This document shows, in pieces, positions 28,524 to 38,359 of a DNA stretch of 64,000 nucleotides. The notes beneath the pieces were generated by a model. The model was not told the DNA's origin. It did no database searches and worked only from the letters and a program-made list of their open reading frames with translations. The stretch comes from Tritrichomonas musculus (lineage: Eukaryota > Parabasalia > Tritrichomonadida > Tritrichomonadidae). Each line of letters opens with the position of its first letter. The stretch's first letter is position 1. Where the stretch lies: NCBI GenBank assembly GCA_039105265.1, contig JAPFFF010000007.1, forward strand, positions 5,332,001-5,396,000, written 5' to 3'. The position numbers and the translations under genes were made by a program.

Positions 28524-30374
28524 TTAATTTAAATTATTATCAACAAATTCGTCAGATGCTGCTGAGATAACAGAAGAAGCAGTTGCATTGGAAGGCGAAG
28601 TTTTTTTAATTGAATCTGATTTTCTATTCACAAATGAATTACTTGAAATTGATCCTGATTTATGATCACCAAAACTATCGTTTTCTTTTAGTTTCGAAGA
28701 AGAAGATTTGAAATTAGTTTTTCTAATATTATCATTTTCTTTTGATTTCGAAGAAAAATCGGAAGGAAACTTAGAACTTAAATCTTTTTTGCTCGATTTA
28801 ACTGAATTACTCGATAATGACTTAAGGTTAGAATCTTTTTTGCTTATTGAAAAGTTTGAGTGTTTATTTGGTCTTAGAGAAGAATTTAGAATTTTCTTAC
28901 TTCCTTGACTACTTGATGAATCAATTTCTTTTTTTCCTGTTGACTTAGAATTCCTTGAAGATATTGAATTACTTCTTGATACAGACGATAATCTTTTAGA
29001 GTTCAAATTTTTCTTATTGATCAATGAACTTTTAGAAGAGGGAGGTGAAGGAGTATTTGCCACTTTAGGTTGTAGTAAAGAATGCTTAGAATTATTAGTT
29101 TTATTAGACTCTTTTTTATCACTTTTTTTATTTGAACCGACACTATTCAATCTTGGTGACAGCTTTTGAAAATTCAAGCTTTCATTTCTTTTCCTAATTT
29201 TGAGGTCATTTTCATCGTTCGGTGGCAATAAAGGAGGAATTGGATTATCAAAAGTAATGTGATCATCGTACATCGCTTTTGCAATGTTTCCGCCTGTTCC
29301 ATACTTCAACCAAGCATTTCCTACGAAATTTTGGTTTTCTACGATTGTTCCATCGTCACTATTCTTTGTTTTGGGCATCTGTGAAATTCTATCCAAAATT
29401 ATCAGCTCTCTTTTAGATATTGTTTCTTCAATCAAGGCCCGTTTTGCGATGATTAAATCTCGCTGTTCTTGTCTTGATTGATTGAATATTCGTAATTCTT
29501 CTTCTTGCTTTTGATTGAATTTGATTTTGGCAGTTTTATAATCTCGATTTAATAAGGTTTGGGCTTGGTTTCTCTCAAATTCAATAAGCCTGTTTGATTC
29601 CGATTTGTACATTTCAGCTTCATCATATTGGCCGATTCGAGCTAATCGTTTCTCTGAAGCTAAAAGGTATAAAAGCCTCGACGATGGTTTTCGATATTTT
29701 GGAGGTTTTTCTTCTCTCCATATCGTCTCAAATACGTTAAAATCAAGAATTTGCCTTTGCTGAAATTGGATCCGCTTTTCTTTTGTTTCTTCATCAAATT
29801 GAAGTAATTCTAAGTCTAGTTTAGCTATTTCTTTTTTCTTCTGTAGCTCAAATGATGCTTCAAGCTCAATTTCTTTTTCATTTGAAGGAACATTTCTTTT
29901 TACTAATTCAGCCTGGATCTGATCAAATAAAGCATCTGATTTTTTTGCTTCTGAATATTCTCTATGAATTGCTGAATAAATTGAATATTCTCGTAAATGA
30001 CAAAGTAATATATTTAGATCTTCTTCTTGATACATTGAAAAATCAGGGTTTTGAAATAAGGATTTTCGGTTTTGAATACAGAATTGATTATTCAAAAAAG
30101 ATTTTGTTTCTGGTGTTCTTAAAAGTGAATCATCATAAATTATATCTTTATTCGGATTTTTTTTGTTTGGGCGATTTGAATATTGAATATGAAATTGTTC
30201 TTCATCTGGTACTGGTGTCTGATAAACACCTTTTCTTTCGGGTATAGTACTACGAAAAGACGATGACGATGTAGTTAAAAAAATCGAATTAGAAGAATTA
30301 TTTTTTGGTTGTTCTTTATTATCAGAATATGCATCATCTTCAGAAGAATTTTCCAAATTCTTTTTCTTCTTCAT
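28524..30374 (-). CDS. Unknown coiled-coil protein with Ser/Lys-rich tail, 616 residues
   Basis: Residues about 120-330 are long charged helices (EIELEASFELQKKKEIAKLD, SRLLYLLASEKRLARIGQYD, LNRDYKTAKIKFNQKQEEEL) likely to form coiled coil. The motif NAWLKYGTGGNIAKAMYDDH around 355 is distinct and may be a conserved binding site. The last 220 residues are disordered and very rich in Ser, Lys and Asn (SSSSKLKENDSFG, SSRNSKSTGKKE). There are no membrane segments. No family is recognised; the build suggests a cytoskeletal or microtubule-associated protein, but that is an inference. A TTGAAAAAGTTC box lies about 70-80 bases upstream of the ATG. Confidence 0.75.
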   Translation of the reverse strand: MKKKKNLENSSEDDAYSDNKEQPKNNSSNSIFLTTSSSSFRSTIPERKGVYQTPVPDEEQFHIQYSNRPNKKNPNKDIIYDDSLLRTPETKSFLNNQFCIQNRKSLFQNPDFSMYQEEDLNILLCHLREYSIYSAIHREYSEAKKSDALFDQIQAELVKRNVPSNEKEIELEASFELQKKKEIAKLDLELLQFDEETKEKRIQFQQRQILDFNVFETIWREEKPPKYRKPSSRLLYLLASEKRLARIGQYDEAEMYKSESNRLIEFERNQAQTLLNRDYKTAKIKFNQKQEEELRIFNQSRQEQRDLIIAKRALIEETISKRELIILDRISQMPKTKNSDDGTIVENQNFVGNAWLKYGTGGNIAKAMYDDHITFDNPIPPLLPPNDENDLKIRKRNESLNFQKLSPRLNSVGSNKKSDKKESNKTNNSKHSLLQPKVANTPSPPSSKSSLINKKNLNSKRLSSVSRSNSISSRNSKSTGKKEIDSSSSQGSKKILNSSLRPNKHSNFSISKKDSNLKSLSSNSVKSSKKDLSSKFPSDFSSKSKENDNIRKTNFKSSSSKLKENDSFGDHKSGSISSNSFVNRKSDSIKKTSPSNATASSVISAASDEFVDNNLN

Positions 30375-30441
30375 GAAGAAGACGTTATGTTAATATAGAA
30401 ATATTTTTCACTACATATTTGATCATATAAAATTTTGCTAA

Positions 30442-30453
30442 TTGAAAAAGTTC
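30442..30453 (-). promoter_or_regulatory. GAACTTTTTCAA box upstream of the coiled-coil gene
   Basis: Read on the minus strand the box is GAACTTTTTCAA, about 70 bases before the start codon at 30374. The same core precedes the genes at 11018/11078, 19939 and 25352. Its role is inferred from recurrence only. Confidence 0.4.
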
Positions 30454-30586
30454 TTTTCTAAATTAGCACTAACAATGCAATTAGCTCAATATTGAGATGT
30501 ATTTACAAATAAAATAGCTTTTAATATACCATAAGGATTGCGTGTAATAAAATATAAATAATATATAATATAAAAATAATAGAATT

Positions 30587-30982
30587 TCATACAGGCTCAT
30601 ATTTTTTGTCTAATAGAATTTGAGCTGCAGTTGAAAAACTTGCATCATGTTCTGGCTCTGTATCTGTTTTTCTAAAGCAGAGATATGATGTTGTTGCAGT
30701 CATAATAATAAGTGAAGCAATACATGTAGCAATAATGGCTCCTATTGATGGAACTTTGCTCAGATCAGGAGTTGGAGAAGGTGCTGGAGTAGGAGAAGGC
30801 GCTTCAGTTGGTAACGAAGTTGGCTGAGGGTCAGTTGTTGGTGTATTAGTATCTGATGAAAGTGGTTCTGAGTCAGCTTGCAAAATAGACTGATCATCTT
30901 GTTTTTGTTTAACGTTATTTTTTCTTTTTAAGTCTGAGATTGTGAAAAAAGGAAGGAGAAAAATTGTAATAAAAACAATCAT
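30587..30982 (-). CDS. Small type I membrane protein with Pro/Thr-rich ectodomain
   Basis: The frame is open further upstream (to 31021, TTG), but the first ATG is at 30980-30982, giving 131 residues. It opens with a hydrophobic signal peptide or anchor (MIVFITIFLLPFFTI). Next is a short polar region with Pro/Thr/Ser-rich spacing (PTEAPSPTPAPSPTPDL) suited to O-glycosylation, then a membrane helix (SIGAIIATCIASLIIMTATT) and a cytoplasmic tail ending LLDKKYEPV. This is the layout of a small cell-surface or endomembrane protein. No family is recognised. The tail's LL and YEPV might be sorting signals. Confidence 0.6.
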   Translation of the reverse strand: MIVFITIFLLPFFTISDLKRKNNVKQKQDDQSILQADSEPLSSDTNTPTTDPQPTSLPTEAPSPTPAPSPTPDLSKVPSIGAIIATCIASLIIMTATTSYLCFRKTDTEPEHDASFSTAAQILLDKKYEPV

Positions 30983-31021
30983 AACAATAATAAAGTCGAT
31001 ATAAATAATTGAATTGCGCAA

Positions 31022-31616
31022 TTCAAAATTTCAAAAGATCATTTGTTATTTCAAAATTTCTTTTTATTTTTTATTTTATTCGGTTAATCAAGCAACAAAA
31101 GATGAAAATACTCTAGTTAAACAATAATATTTGCAAAAATATGCATTTAACTGGCAAAATAGATATTATATAATAATAATATTTTTTAGCTTATTAAGGT
31201 TAAAGCATAAATGAGCAATAACCCCTAATATTTTAGAAAAGATATTTTCCAGTTTCTGCATCTTAAACGTTCTTTTTCAAAATAGAGCGGATTCGTTATT
31301 ATATTCCTAAAATACTAGTTCATTTATTATCATAATTTAATTTTATTGTCAGGCATGCTTAAAATTCTAATGTGATAAAACTACATATTGTTATCTTGTG
31401 GAAATAAAATTAACATTTGCATATAAATTATTATATATTATTGTGTGGTTCAAGAGAAAGTAAATAATATAAATTAATGGTGTCGTATAGATTCAAAAGC
31501 TGTGAATGTTATTAGTATTAAAGTCTATAAACTGGGTATAAGTATTAGAACTCAAAAATTTAAAAATCAATTTATATTTGGTTGTATTAGTCTGTTAAAA
31601 TTTTATTGCTCACGAA
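31022..31616. promoter_or_regulatory. Divergent upstream region of the small membrane protein and the golgin
   Basis: 595 AT-rich bases between divergent starts. GCTCACGAA directly before the golgin ATG carries a TCA at the place expected for a trichomonad initiator. No other element stands out. Confidence 0.35.
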
Positions 31617-34600
31617 ATGAGCTTTTTTCGCAATTTATTTGAATCAAAACCCGCACAAACAGACCAAGAATATACAATTTCACTTGTTGATCAACTTTTA
31701 GATGATAAAGCAAGTCCGTATCTTATTACTAATTTAAAAGAATTTTCTCAACAATATCCTGATGAAATCTCAAGTCGTGGAATTCCAGCACTTATTAACG
31801 CATTTACAAAATTTTCAGAAAATGAAGACGTTATCAAAGATCTTATAACAATTTTTGCTGACTTATTACGATCAGAGAACGATAAAAAAGAAGAAAATGC
31901 AAAAACTTTTCTTCAATGCGATGATACAATTCCAAATTTTGTTAGAGCTCTTGATAATAAAAATCCTCAAGTTCGAGTAGGATCAATGCATGTTTTAATG
32001 ATGATAGCAAATCTTCAACCAACTCTTTTTACTGAAACGTTAACATCGCATCAACCACAAATGATTCGCCTTTTTGGATCGATTTCAGATAAAAACGAAC
32101 AAATATCTTCGAGATTTGTTAATTCAATACCCAAAATGGTAGAAAATAATCCCGACTTTCAGCAAATCGTTGGATTTTACGCCTTTGAAGCACTAGTAAA
32201 TTCTATCAGTCGTGAAAGACCAGAATTTTTAGATGCTTTAATATCCGTATTAAAAGATAATCAAATCAATCAATCACTTTTTATAAATTCGGGCTATTTA
32301 AGTATAATTGAAAATATGATCAAAACACCTGATGAAAAGATTCTTAATTTGATGCTACTTCTTTTTGATCCCCATAAAAATTCGAATAATATAGAATCAT
32401 TCAGAAAAAGCCTCGAATCGACGAACATTGTCAATATTTTATGTGATAACATTGTCAGAAATGTATATCGTCCATTAAACGTACATTTATTATCGATCTG
32501 TATCAAAGGAAACAAAAATTTGACAGATCAGACCAAAGAAAAAGTTTCCACGTTTGTCCGTTTAACTTTAGAGACACGGAAAAGTGCCACAGTTAATAAT
32601 GGCAACAATTCCTTCTTAGACGGAATTGACCTTTTTGGTGAATTTTTTGAGAGCTTTGTTTTTGAATCAGAGGAAAATTCTCACTTTTTGAATTCAACGA
32701 TAATTAACGGTCAAAATCTCGGTTTTGACAGTCTAACCGAAAGTTATTTGAATTTGTGCACTTTTTCAGTTTTGATATCACCGAATTGTAAGTCTGACTT
32801 TGAAAATGTTTTCAATTCATTGATATCAAATATAAAACGATACGAAACGGTTATTTCAATGTTTAAATTTTTTGTCTGTTTTTGTTGGCAATCAAAAGAG
32901 TATTGTGATCTGATCTCTGAGGAAGAAAAAATGACAATTTTGATTCAAATTTTAATTGACGATAAAAACGGAAATAATAACGGTTATTTCATTCCCAATT
33001 CAAATTTGAATTCAAACGAAAAAAAGATTCATTATCTTTCCCTCCTTCTTGCGGAAATCATTCTTTTCTCCGGAAAAAATAGAGCAAAGATTGGATCTAT
33101 TGTTAACACGACGGTTTTGCCATATGAACTTGAAAAGAGCCTCATTCAATCTGAAACTTCTGAATTCACTGACAATTCAAAGTTTTCGCAACTCGAGAAG
33201 CAAATTGTCAGTTACATAAACGATCATCATTTGAGTGACTCTTTGAAACAATTCAAAAATGAGCAAGAAAACAGTCAAGATCAAATCGACCTAAATGAAG
33301 GTGACGACAACTTCTACCAAACTGAATACAGTCGCCTGCTGAAGGAGAACAAGGAGCTCAAGACAAAGATAATTGAAAACGAAGATAACTTGAACAAAAT
33401 CAAAAATGAAAATGTCGAAAAGAACCGCCAAATTGACTCTTTATCAAGCAAAATAGACGAGTATAAAAGCAAGGCAAGAAACGGAGGCCAGGAAGAAGAC
33501 AATGCCAGCAGCTTGGAAGCAACAAGCAGAGAAATCCAATTAGACAATGAAGGTGAAAACGCTGACCTAAACAATATAATCAAAGATCTACAAAATGAAA
33601 ACCAATCAATTAAAGAATTAAACAATCAACTGGCAAAAGAAAACGAGCAAATAAAAGAAAATTTGAATGCATTACAAAAACAGAATTCAGAACTTTTAGA
33701 AAAAGTTCAAAACATAGAAAACATAACAAATGAAAACACAAACAATGAAAATACAAACAATGAAAACACAAACAATGAAAATACAAACAATGAAAACACA
33801 AATAATGAAAACACAAACAATGAAAGTTTGAATAATATTGATTTGAATGATGGTTTAAAAAATGAACTTGAGAGTAAAATTGAGGATTTGATGAGCCAAA
33901 TTTCTGAGTTGAAGACGCAACTTGAAGATAAGAATGCAATTCTCGAAAACGAAGAGAATTCGAAGCTCCAGCTTCGCGGGCAGATTCAGGACCTGTCGAT
34001 GCAGCTGGCTGAGTCGAACAACAACAACGAGTCCTTGCAAGAGCAGAATCGTACTTCTTCGAACGAACTGAGTCAGCTACGATCATCTCTCGAAGATGCG
34101 AAGAACATAACAGAAGACTTCCAGAAGCAGCTCAGTGAGAAGAACGACTCTATCACCTCACTTCAGTCACAGAACGAGCAGCTGAGGAACAAAATTGAGA
34201 AGAATTCAATTGAGACCACTGAATTGATTGAGAAATACAACAAAGAAATTTCCGACTTGAGGTCTCAACAAGGCTTGGTTGGAGGCGATTTGATATCGTC
34301 GTTAAATAGCCAAATTGAAGAATTAAAGAATGAGAGCAGTCATCAGAAAATTGAATTTGAAAATGAGAAAGAAATTCTTCGTCAGAATATTTCAAAGCTT
34401 CAGTCAGAAAACAGCAAACTTGAAGTTGATTGTAACTCTCTTTTGGACGTTAAAATGAAACTCCAAGAAGAAGGAAAGAAGCATGAAAATGACGAGTTAA
34501 TTCTCACCTCTAAAAATGACGAATTGCAAAGGCAATTGAATGAGATTGAACAGATAAACTCTCAAAAAGTGGAAGCTTTGAAATTGACGTTTGAAGCAGA

Positions 34601-37415
34601 AAAAGAAAAAATGAAAATTGAAAACGAATCACTTAAAAATCAGCTTGACAAATTCAATCAGAACGATCAATTCAATTCAAATGAAGTTGAAAGTTTAAGG
34701 AAGCAAATAAACGACTTGAAAACAACAACTCTTCCTCTGACTGAAGTTGAACAAATCAGGAAAGAAAACGTCGAGCTTACTAAGAAAATCAGCGAGCTTT
34801 CAAAGCAAATTGATTCTATTCAAAAAGTCGATGACACTGAAAAATTGAATGAGGAAAATAACATCGTTGAATTACTTCGCATTAAAGTGGCTGAACTTGA
34901 AAACCAGCTGAAACAATCTGATGAAAACATCGCTGAAAAAGACGAAATGATCCAGTCTTTGAACAGCCAGGTTAAAGAAGAGAAAAAGAAGCAAAAATTA
35001 AATGATAAATTGGCCGAAGAATTGAGTAAGGCAAACCAAGGATTGCTCGACCAGGTCACTCAGATGCAGAAGCAAATAGAAGAGTTTCAGCTCCTTTTTG
35101 CACTGAATTCGCCAGCCAGCGGAATGAAGCAAAAGAACGAGAAGCAAGTCATGCAGACTTCATCAAAAGTGACAGCTAAAACGATCGAAAAGAAGTCAAA
35201 TACAAAAAGTGCAACTGAAAGTGAATCAAACAACGCTGCCCTAAAATCTTACGAGGAACAGATTCACAAGCTAAACAGCAAAATAAATGGCCTGCAAACA
35301 GAAAACAAAAGCTTGCATGATCAGCTTAGTCAATTACTGAAGAACAAGGCATCGCTATACAACATAGAAGAAGAAGAAGACCAGAAAGAATCATTGAAGC
35401 AGAGCCTTCATGTGCAATTAAAGGGTTCGGCAAACGTAAAGAGCTCAATTTACAACCTCGAAGAAGAGGAGGAGGAACAAAATGAGACACTTAAGCAGCA
35501 AATTGAACATCTAAACAGCAACATTAATGAGCTAAAGTTAGAGAACCAAGACCTGCACACTCAATTGGATCATTTATTAAAGAACAGCAACAAGAACTCA
35601 ATCAGCAACCTTGAAGATGAGCAAAAAGAGCAAATTGAGAACTTGAACAGCAAAGTTAATGACTTGCAAAGTGAAAACAAGAATTTAAGTGATCAATTGA
35701 AAAAGTCATCAAGCAACAAGAACTCAAACAACAACCTAGAAAAATTACTGAAGAATCAAATTGAGAACTTGAGCAGCAAAGTTAATGACTTGCAGAATGA
35801 GAACAAGAGCCTCCGTGACCAGCTGGAGGAGTCATCGAAGATGAAGAGCTCAATCAGCGATCTTGAAGAGCCGCTGAGGCAGCAAATTGAGCAGCTGAAC
35901 AAGAAGCTGCAGAAGCAGTCAATCAAGATGACAGAGCTGCGCTCGGAGAGCGAGTCCAAAGCCTTCCTTGTCAAGTCCCTCAAAGAGCAGAACGACGAGC
36001 TGTCAAACGCAATGAACAGCCTGCAGAACGAGAACGATCTTCTTCAGCTCCAACTGAACAAGAAGCCAAAAAGTGTAGCTTCTAATGAGGAGGAGGAAGA
36101 AGAGGAAGAAACAGGCAAGAAAGTCGTCAAAGAGCTCAAGCAGCAAGTCGCACAAATGAAAGCAAAAATTGCAAGTTTGGAGGAGCAAAACAGAAAAATT
36201 CAGCAGCAAAACTCTGACTCATTCTCTGAATCTACGACAAAGTCAAACTACGAGGCAATCATCGCAAAGCAAAGAAAACTCATCGACAGCCTCAGCGCGC
36301 AGAACAAGAAACTCGAAGCTGAAAGTGTCAGTGCAAACTCAAACGTCGTAGAACTGACATCTCAAAACGAGAACCTTCGTTCAGAGATGAAATCAAGGGC
36401 TGCTGAATTCAAGCGCAGTTCGCAAGAGAGCGCCGATATGATAAAAGAGCTGAAGAAGAAGCTTGAAAAGCAAGAAACCGCCACAAAGGCCAAATCGAAG
36501 GTCAAATCCATGGAAGCGGCTAAACCGAAATCAACGGGAAAAACAACTGAAAAATCTATTGAAAAAGTGGATGACGGTTTGATTGAAAAAGTTCATTCTG
36601 ACAAGGAAACGGTCGATTTATTGAACGAGAAAATTAAGAAGCTCCAGAGTCAGAACGAGTCATTGATGGCTGAAAATAATCAATTGAAAAAGTCGCCAAG
36701 TAAGGCACTTGTCGACGCACTCAAAGAAGACAAGTCGAACCTGGAGGCAAAAGTCACCTTCCTTCAAGAAGAGCTTGACTTATCGAAGAAGGAGATGAAG
36801 AAGCTCAGAAAGAAATTGAAGAAAGGTGAATTTGACCTTGACGATCATAATGATGACAATTCAAATTTATTGAATGAAATCCCGATTTCTCCCATAACTT
36901 CAAAAACCGCTAAAAGGGTCTCAAAAAGTTCAAAACCGTCACATCGGTCAAGCCGTGCCCAGCTTGAGGACGATAGAAGCAAACTTTTGACTGAAATTGA
37001 ATTTTTGAAGCGTGACAATGAAAATCAGAGCCAGACAATCACCGACCTGCAGCAGATGCTCGCCAACCAGAGTTTTGGCTCAGACAGCCAGGGCTACGTT
37101 CCAAATGTCGGCGGTTATCATTGCCACTTATCGTCTTTCAATAACGATGAAAAAGGCCTCAATATTGAGAACGAAGTTTTGTCTTCAAAATTGAGAGAAA
37201 TGAAGGAAATTGAAAGAGAAAATAGAAATTTGCATAAGGAAAATATGGAACTCAAAAAGTTGATCAGAAATAGAAATGGTAACTCATTCAATCAGCCAGA
37301 AATCGCCCAGCCAAGAGAGGCTGTAATTATGGCTGATGAAAATCAACAGAAAAAGGCGCTGAGAGTCATTGGAAAGCTGTGGCTTGACCAAAAACAACAA
37401 AAAATAAATATGTAA
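31617..37415 (+). CDS. Uso1/p115-like vesicle-tethering golgin, 1932 residues
   Basis: Residues 1 to about 480 are armadillo-like helical repeats (SLVDQLLDDKASPYLITNLK, IPALINAFTKFSENEDVIKD, VRVGSMHVLMMIANLQPTLF), which match the layout of the Uso1/p115 globular head. The rest, to residue 1910, is almost unbroken coiled coil with many QIENLSSKVNDLQNENKSL-type heptads. Yeast Uso1 has the same order and nearly the same length (about 1790). Uso1/p115 tethers ER-derived vesicles to the cis-Golgi, working with Rab1 and SNAREs. No GRIP domain or membrane anchor is seen at the C-terminus. Residues 704-735 carry an NENTN repeat. GC is low in the head and clearly higher in the coiled coil. Another long coiled-coil tether remains possible. 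Confidence 0.65.
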   Translation: MSFFRNLFESKPAQTDQEYTISLVDQLLDDKASPYLITNLKEFSQQYPDEISSRGIPALINAFTKFSENEDVIKDLITIFADLLRSENDKKEENAKTFLQCDDTIPNFVRALDNKNPQVRVGSMHVLMMIANLQPTLFTETLTSHQPQMIRLFGSISDKNEQISSRFVNSIPKMVENNPDFQQIVGFYAFEALVNSISRERPEFLDALISVLKDNQINQSLFINSGYLSIIENMIKTPDEKILNLMLLLFDPHKNSNNIESFRKSLESTNIVNILCDNIVRNVYRPLNVHLLSICIKGNKNLTDQTKEKVSTFVRLTLETRKSATVNNGNNSFLDGIDLFGEFFESFVFESEENSHFLNSTIINGQNLGFDSLTESYLNLCTFSVLISPNCKSDFENVFNSLISNIKRYETVISMFKFFVCFCWQSKEYCDLISEEEKMTILIQILIDDKNGNNNGYFIPNSNLNSNEKKIHYLSLLLAEIILFSGKNRAKIGSIVNTTVLPYELEKSLIQSETSEFTDNSKFSQLEKQIVSYINDHHLSDSLKQFKNEQENSQDQIDLNEGDDNFYQTEYSRLLKENKELKTKIIENEDNLNKIKNENVEKNRQIDSLSSKIDEYKSKARNGGQEEDNASSLEATSREIQLDNEGENADLNNIIKDLQNENQSIKELNNQLAKENEQIKENLNALQKQNSELLEKVQNIENITNENTNNENTNNENTNNENTNNENTNNENTNNESLNNIDLNDGLKNELESKIEDLMSQISELKTQLEDKNAILENEENSKLQLRGQIQDLSMQLAESNNNNESLQEQNRTSSNELSQLRSSLEDAKNITEDFQKQLSEKNDSITSLQSQNEQLRNKIEKNSIETTELIEKYNKEISDLRSQQGLVGGDLISSLNSQIEELKNESSHQKIEFENEKEILRQNISKLQSENSKLEVDCNSLLDVKMKLQEEGKKHENDELILTSKNDELQRQLNEIEQINSQKVEALKLTFEAEKEKMKIENESLKNQLDKFNQNDQFNSNEVESLRKQINDLKTTTLPLTEVEQIRKENVELTKKISELSKQIDSIQKVDDTEKLNEENNIVELLRIKVAELENQLKQSDENIAEKDEMIQSLNSQVKEEKKKQKLNDKLAEELSKANQGLLDQVTQMQKQIEEFQLLFALNSPASGMKQKNEKQVMQTSSKVTAKTIEKKSNTKSATESESNNAALKSYEEQIHKLNSKINGLQTENKSLHDQLSQLLKNKASLYNIEEEEDQKESLKQSLHVQLKGSANVKSSIYNLEEEEEEQNETLKQQIEHLNSNINELKLENQDLHTQLDHLLKNSNKNSISNLEDEQKEQIENLNSKVNDLQSENKNLSDQLKKSSSNKNSNNNLEKLLKNQIENLSSKVNDLQNENKSLRDQLEESSKMKSSISDLEEPLRQQIEQLNKKLQKQSIKMTELRSESESKAFLVKSLKEQNDELSNAMNSLQNENDLLQLQLNKKPKSVASNEEEEEEEETGKKVVKELKQQVAQMKAKIASLEEQNRKIQQQNSDSFSESTTKSNYEAIIAKQRKLIDSLSAQNKKLEAESVSANSNVVELTSQNENLRSEMKSRAAEFKRSSQESADMIKELKKKLEKQETATKAKSKVKSMEAAKPKSTGKTTEKSIEKVDDGLIEKVHSDKETVDLLNEKIKKLQSQNESLMAENNQLKKSPSKALVDALKEDKSNLEAKVTFLQEELDLSKKEMKKLRKKLKKGEFDLDDHNDDNSNLLNEIPISPITSKTAKRVSKSSKPSHRSSRAQLEDDRSKLLTEIEFLKRDNENQSQTITDLQQMLANQSFGSDSQGYVPNVGGYHCHLSSFNNDEKGLNIENEVLSSKLREMKEIERENRNLHKENMELKKLIRNRNGNSFNQPEIAQPREAVIMADENQQKKALRVIGKLWLDQKQQKINM
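33726..33826 (+). repeat. 15-bp in-frame repeat encoding NENTN
   Basis: About seven copies of AATGAAAAyACAAAC, in frame, make an NENTN run inside the coiled-coil region of the golgin. Copies alternate C and T at one position. It interrupts the heptads and is likely length-variable. Confidence 0.9.
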
Positions 37416-37858
37416 TATTTTTTTTTTTATAAATATCATTTTAAATTTAAATTCCATTTTTTTTTTTTTTTTTTTCTTTTAGTTAACGCCTATATATAAA
37501 GTATTGTATATGATCATATTAATAAGAATATATGAGATATAAAGAGAATAGTTGAAAAAATTAATAATTTTTTTATATGATTAAAAGTGATATATAGAAA
37601 AAAAAGCATAAAAATAAAGTAAATCAGAGTGGATAATTCGTGAACGATATTTTTTTTCATGAATTAAATGAAAATACAATCATAATAAATCCGTAATTTA
37701 TTCTTGGTACACAATAAAAAGATATTTTATTGCAGTTCAGAAGAATGATCCTCAATTTAAATTAATTTTTATAATTCATTTGATATATATCGAAGTTTTA
37801 ATCACGGCAAAATTTGATAGGAAAATTATCGTTTAAATATAACCATATAAATTATAGA
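37416..37858. other. AT-rich intergenic region
   Basis: Contains T tracts (near 37460) and the upstream region of the Pth2 gene with a TTCATTTG string about 45 bases before its ATG. No gene is seen. Confidence 0.45.
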
Positions 37859-38359
37859 ATGCAAAAGGCCACCATTTTTATAGCAGGAACTGTCATTGGA
37901 GCAATTTCTTATTTCGCATACAAAAAATTGAAGAAAACTCTTGATAAAGATTCATCAAATGATGAATTTGTACCAGATGTCGAAAATCCAATTATACCAA
38001 CCGAAAATCAAAAATATTCGATACTTTTTGTTATCAGAAAAGATTTAAAGATGAGAAATGGTAAAATTTCAGCTCAAGTTGGTCATGCATCTCTTGGTAT
38101 TTTCCTCAAAATCCAAAAACATTTTCCAAGCTTTTCAGACTATAACTTCGAAAAAGAATTATTATATTGTCCAAGCGCAGAAGTTCAAAATCAAAAATTA
38201 AATCTTGCAAAGCAAAATGGCTTATGCACGTGTTTGATTCACGACGCAGGTCGAACCCAAATTGAAGCTGGATCAGCTACAGTTCTAGCAATTGCACCAG
38301 TTGGTTCAGATGTGATTAATATTTTTGCTGAAGGTCTCACTCCCATACCAAAGAAATAA
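37859..38359 (+). CDS. PTH2: Peptidyl-tRNA hydrolase 2 with N-terminal membrane anchor
   Basis: I place the start at the ATG 37859-37861, giving 166 residues; the longer open frame upstream begins only with TTG. Residues 52-166 are the Pth2 fold: ILFVIRKDLKMRNGKISAQV, GHASLGIF, and the signature HDAGRTQIEAGSATVLAIAP (from 128). Pth2 cuts the ester bond of peptidyl-tRNAs released from ribosomes. Residues 3-21 form a hydrophobic helix (ATIFIAGTVIGAISYFAY) followed by KKLKK, a signal-anchor layout like that of animal PTRH2 (Bit1) on the mitochondrial outer surface. In a trichomonad the equivalent place would be the hydrogenosome or the ER; that is an inference. Confidence 0.88.
   Translation: MQKATIFIAGTVIGAISYFAYKKLKKTLDKDSSNDEFVPDVENPIIPTENQKYSILFVIRKDLKMRNGKISAQVGHASLGIFLKIQKHFPSFSDYNFEKELLYCPSAEVQNQKLNLAKQNGLCTCLIHDAGRTQIEAGSATVLAIAPVGSDVINIFAEGLTPIPKK

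Noticed and set aside
30983-31021. Longer form of the small membrane protein starting at 31021
   Set aside because: That codon is TTG; the first ATG at 30982 gives a proper signal-peptide start.
37814-37858. Upstream extension of Pth2 starting at 37814
   Set aside because: It begins with TTG; the ATG at 37859 gives a normal anchored Pth2.
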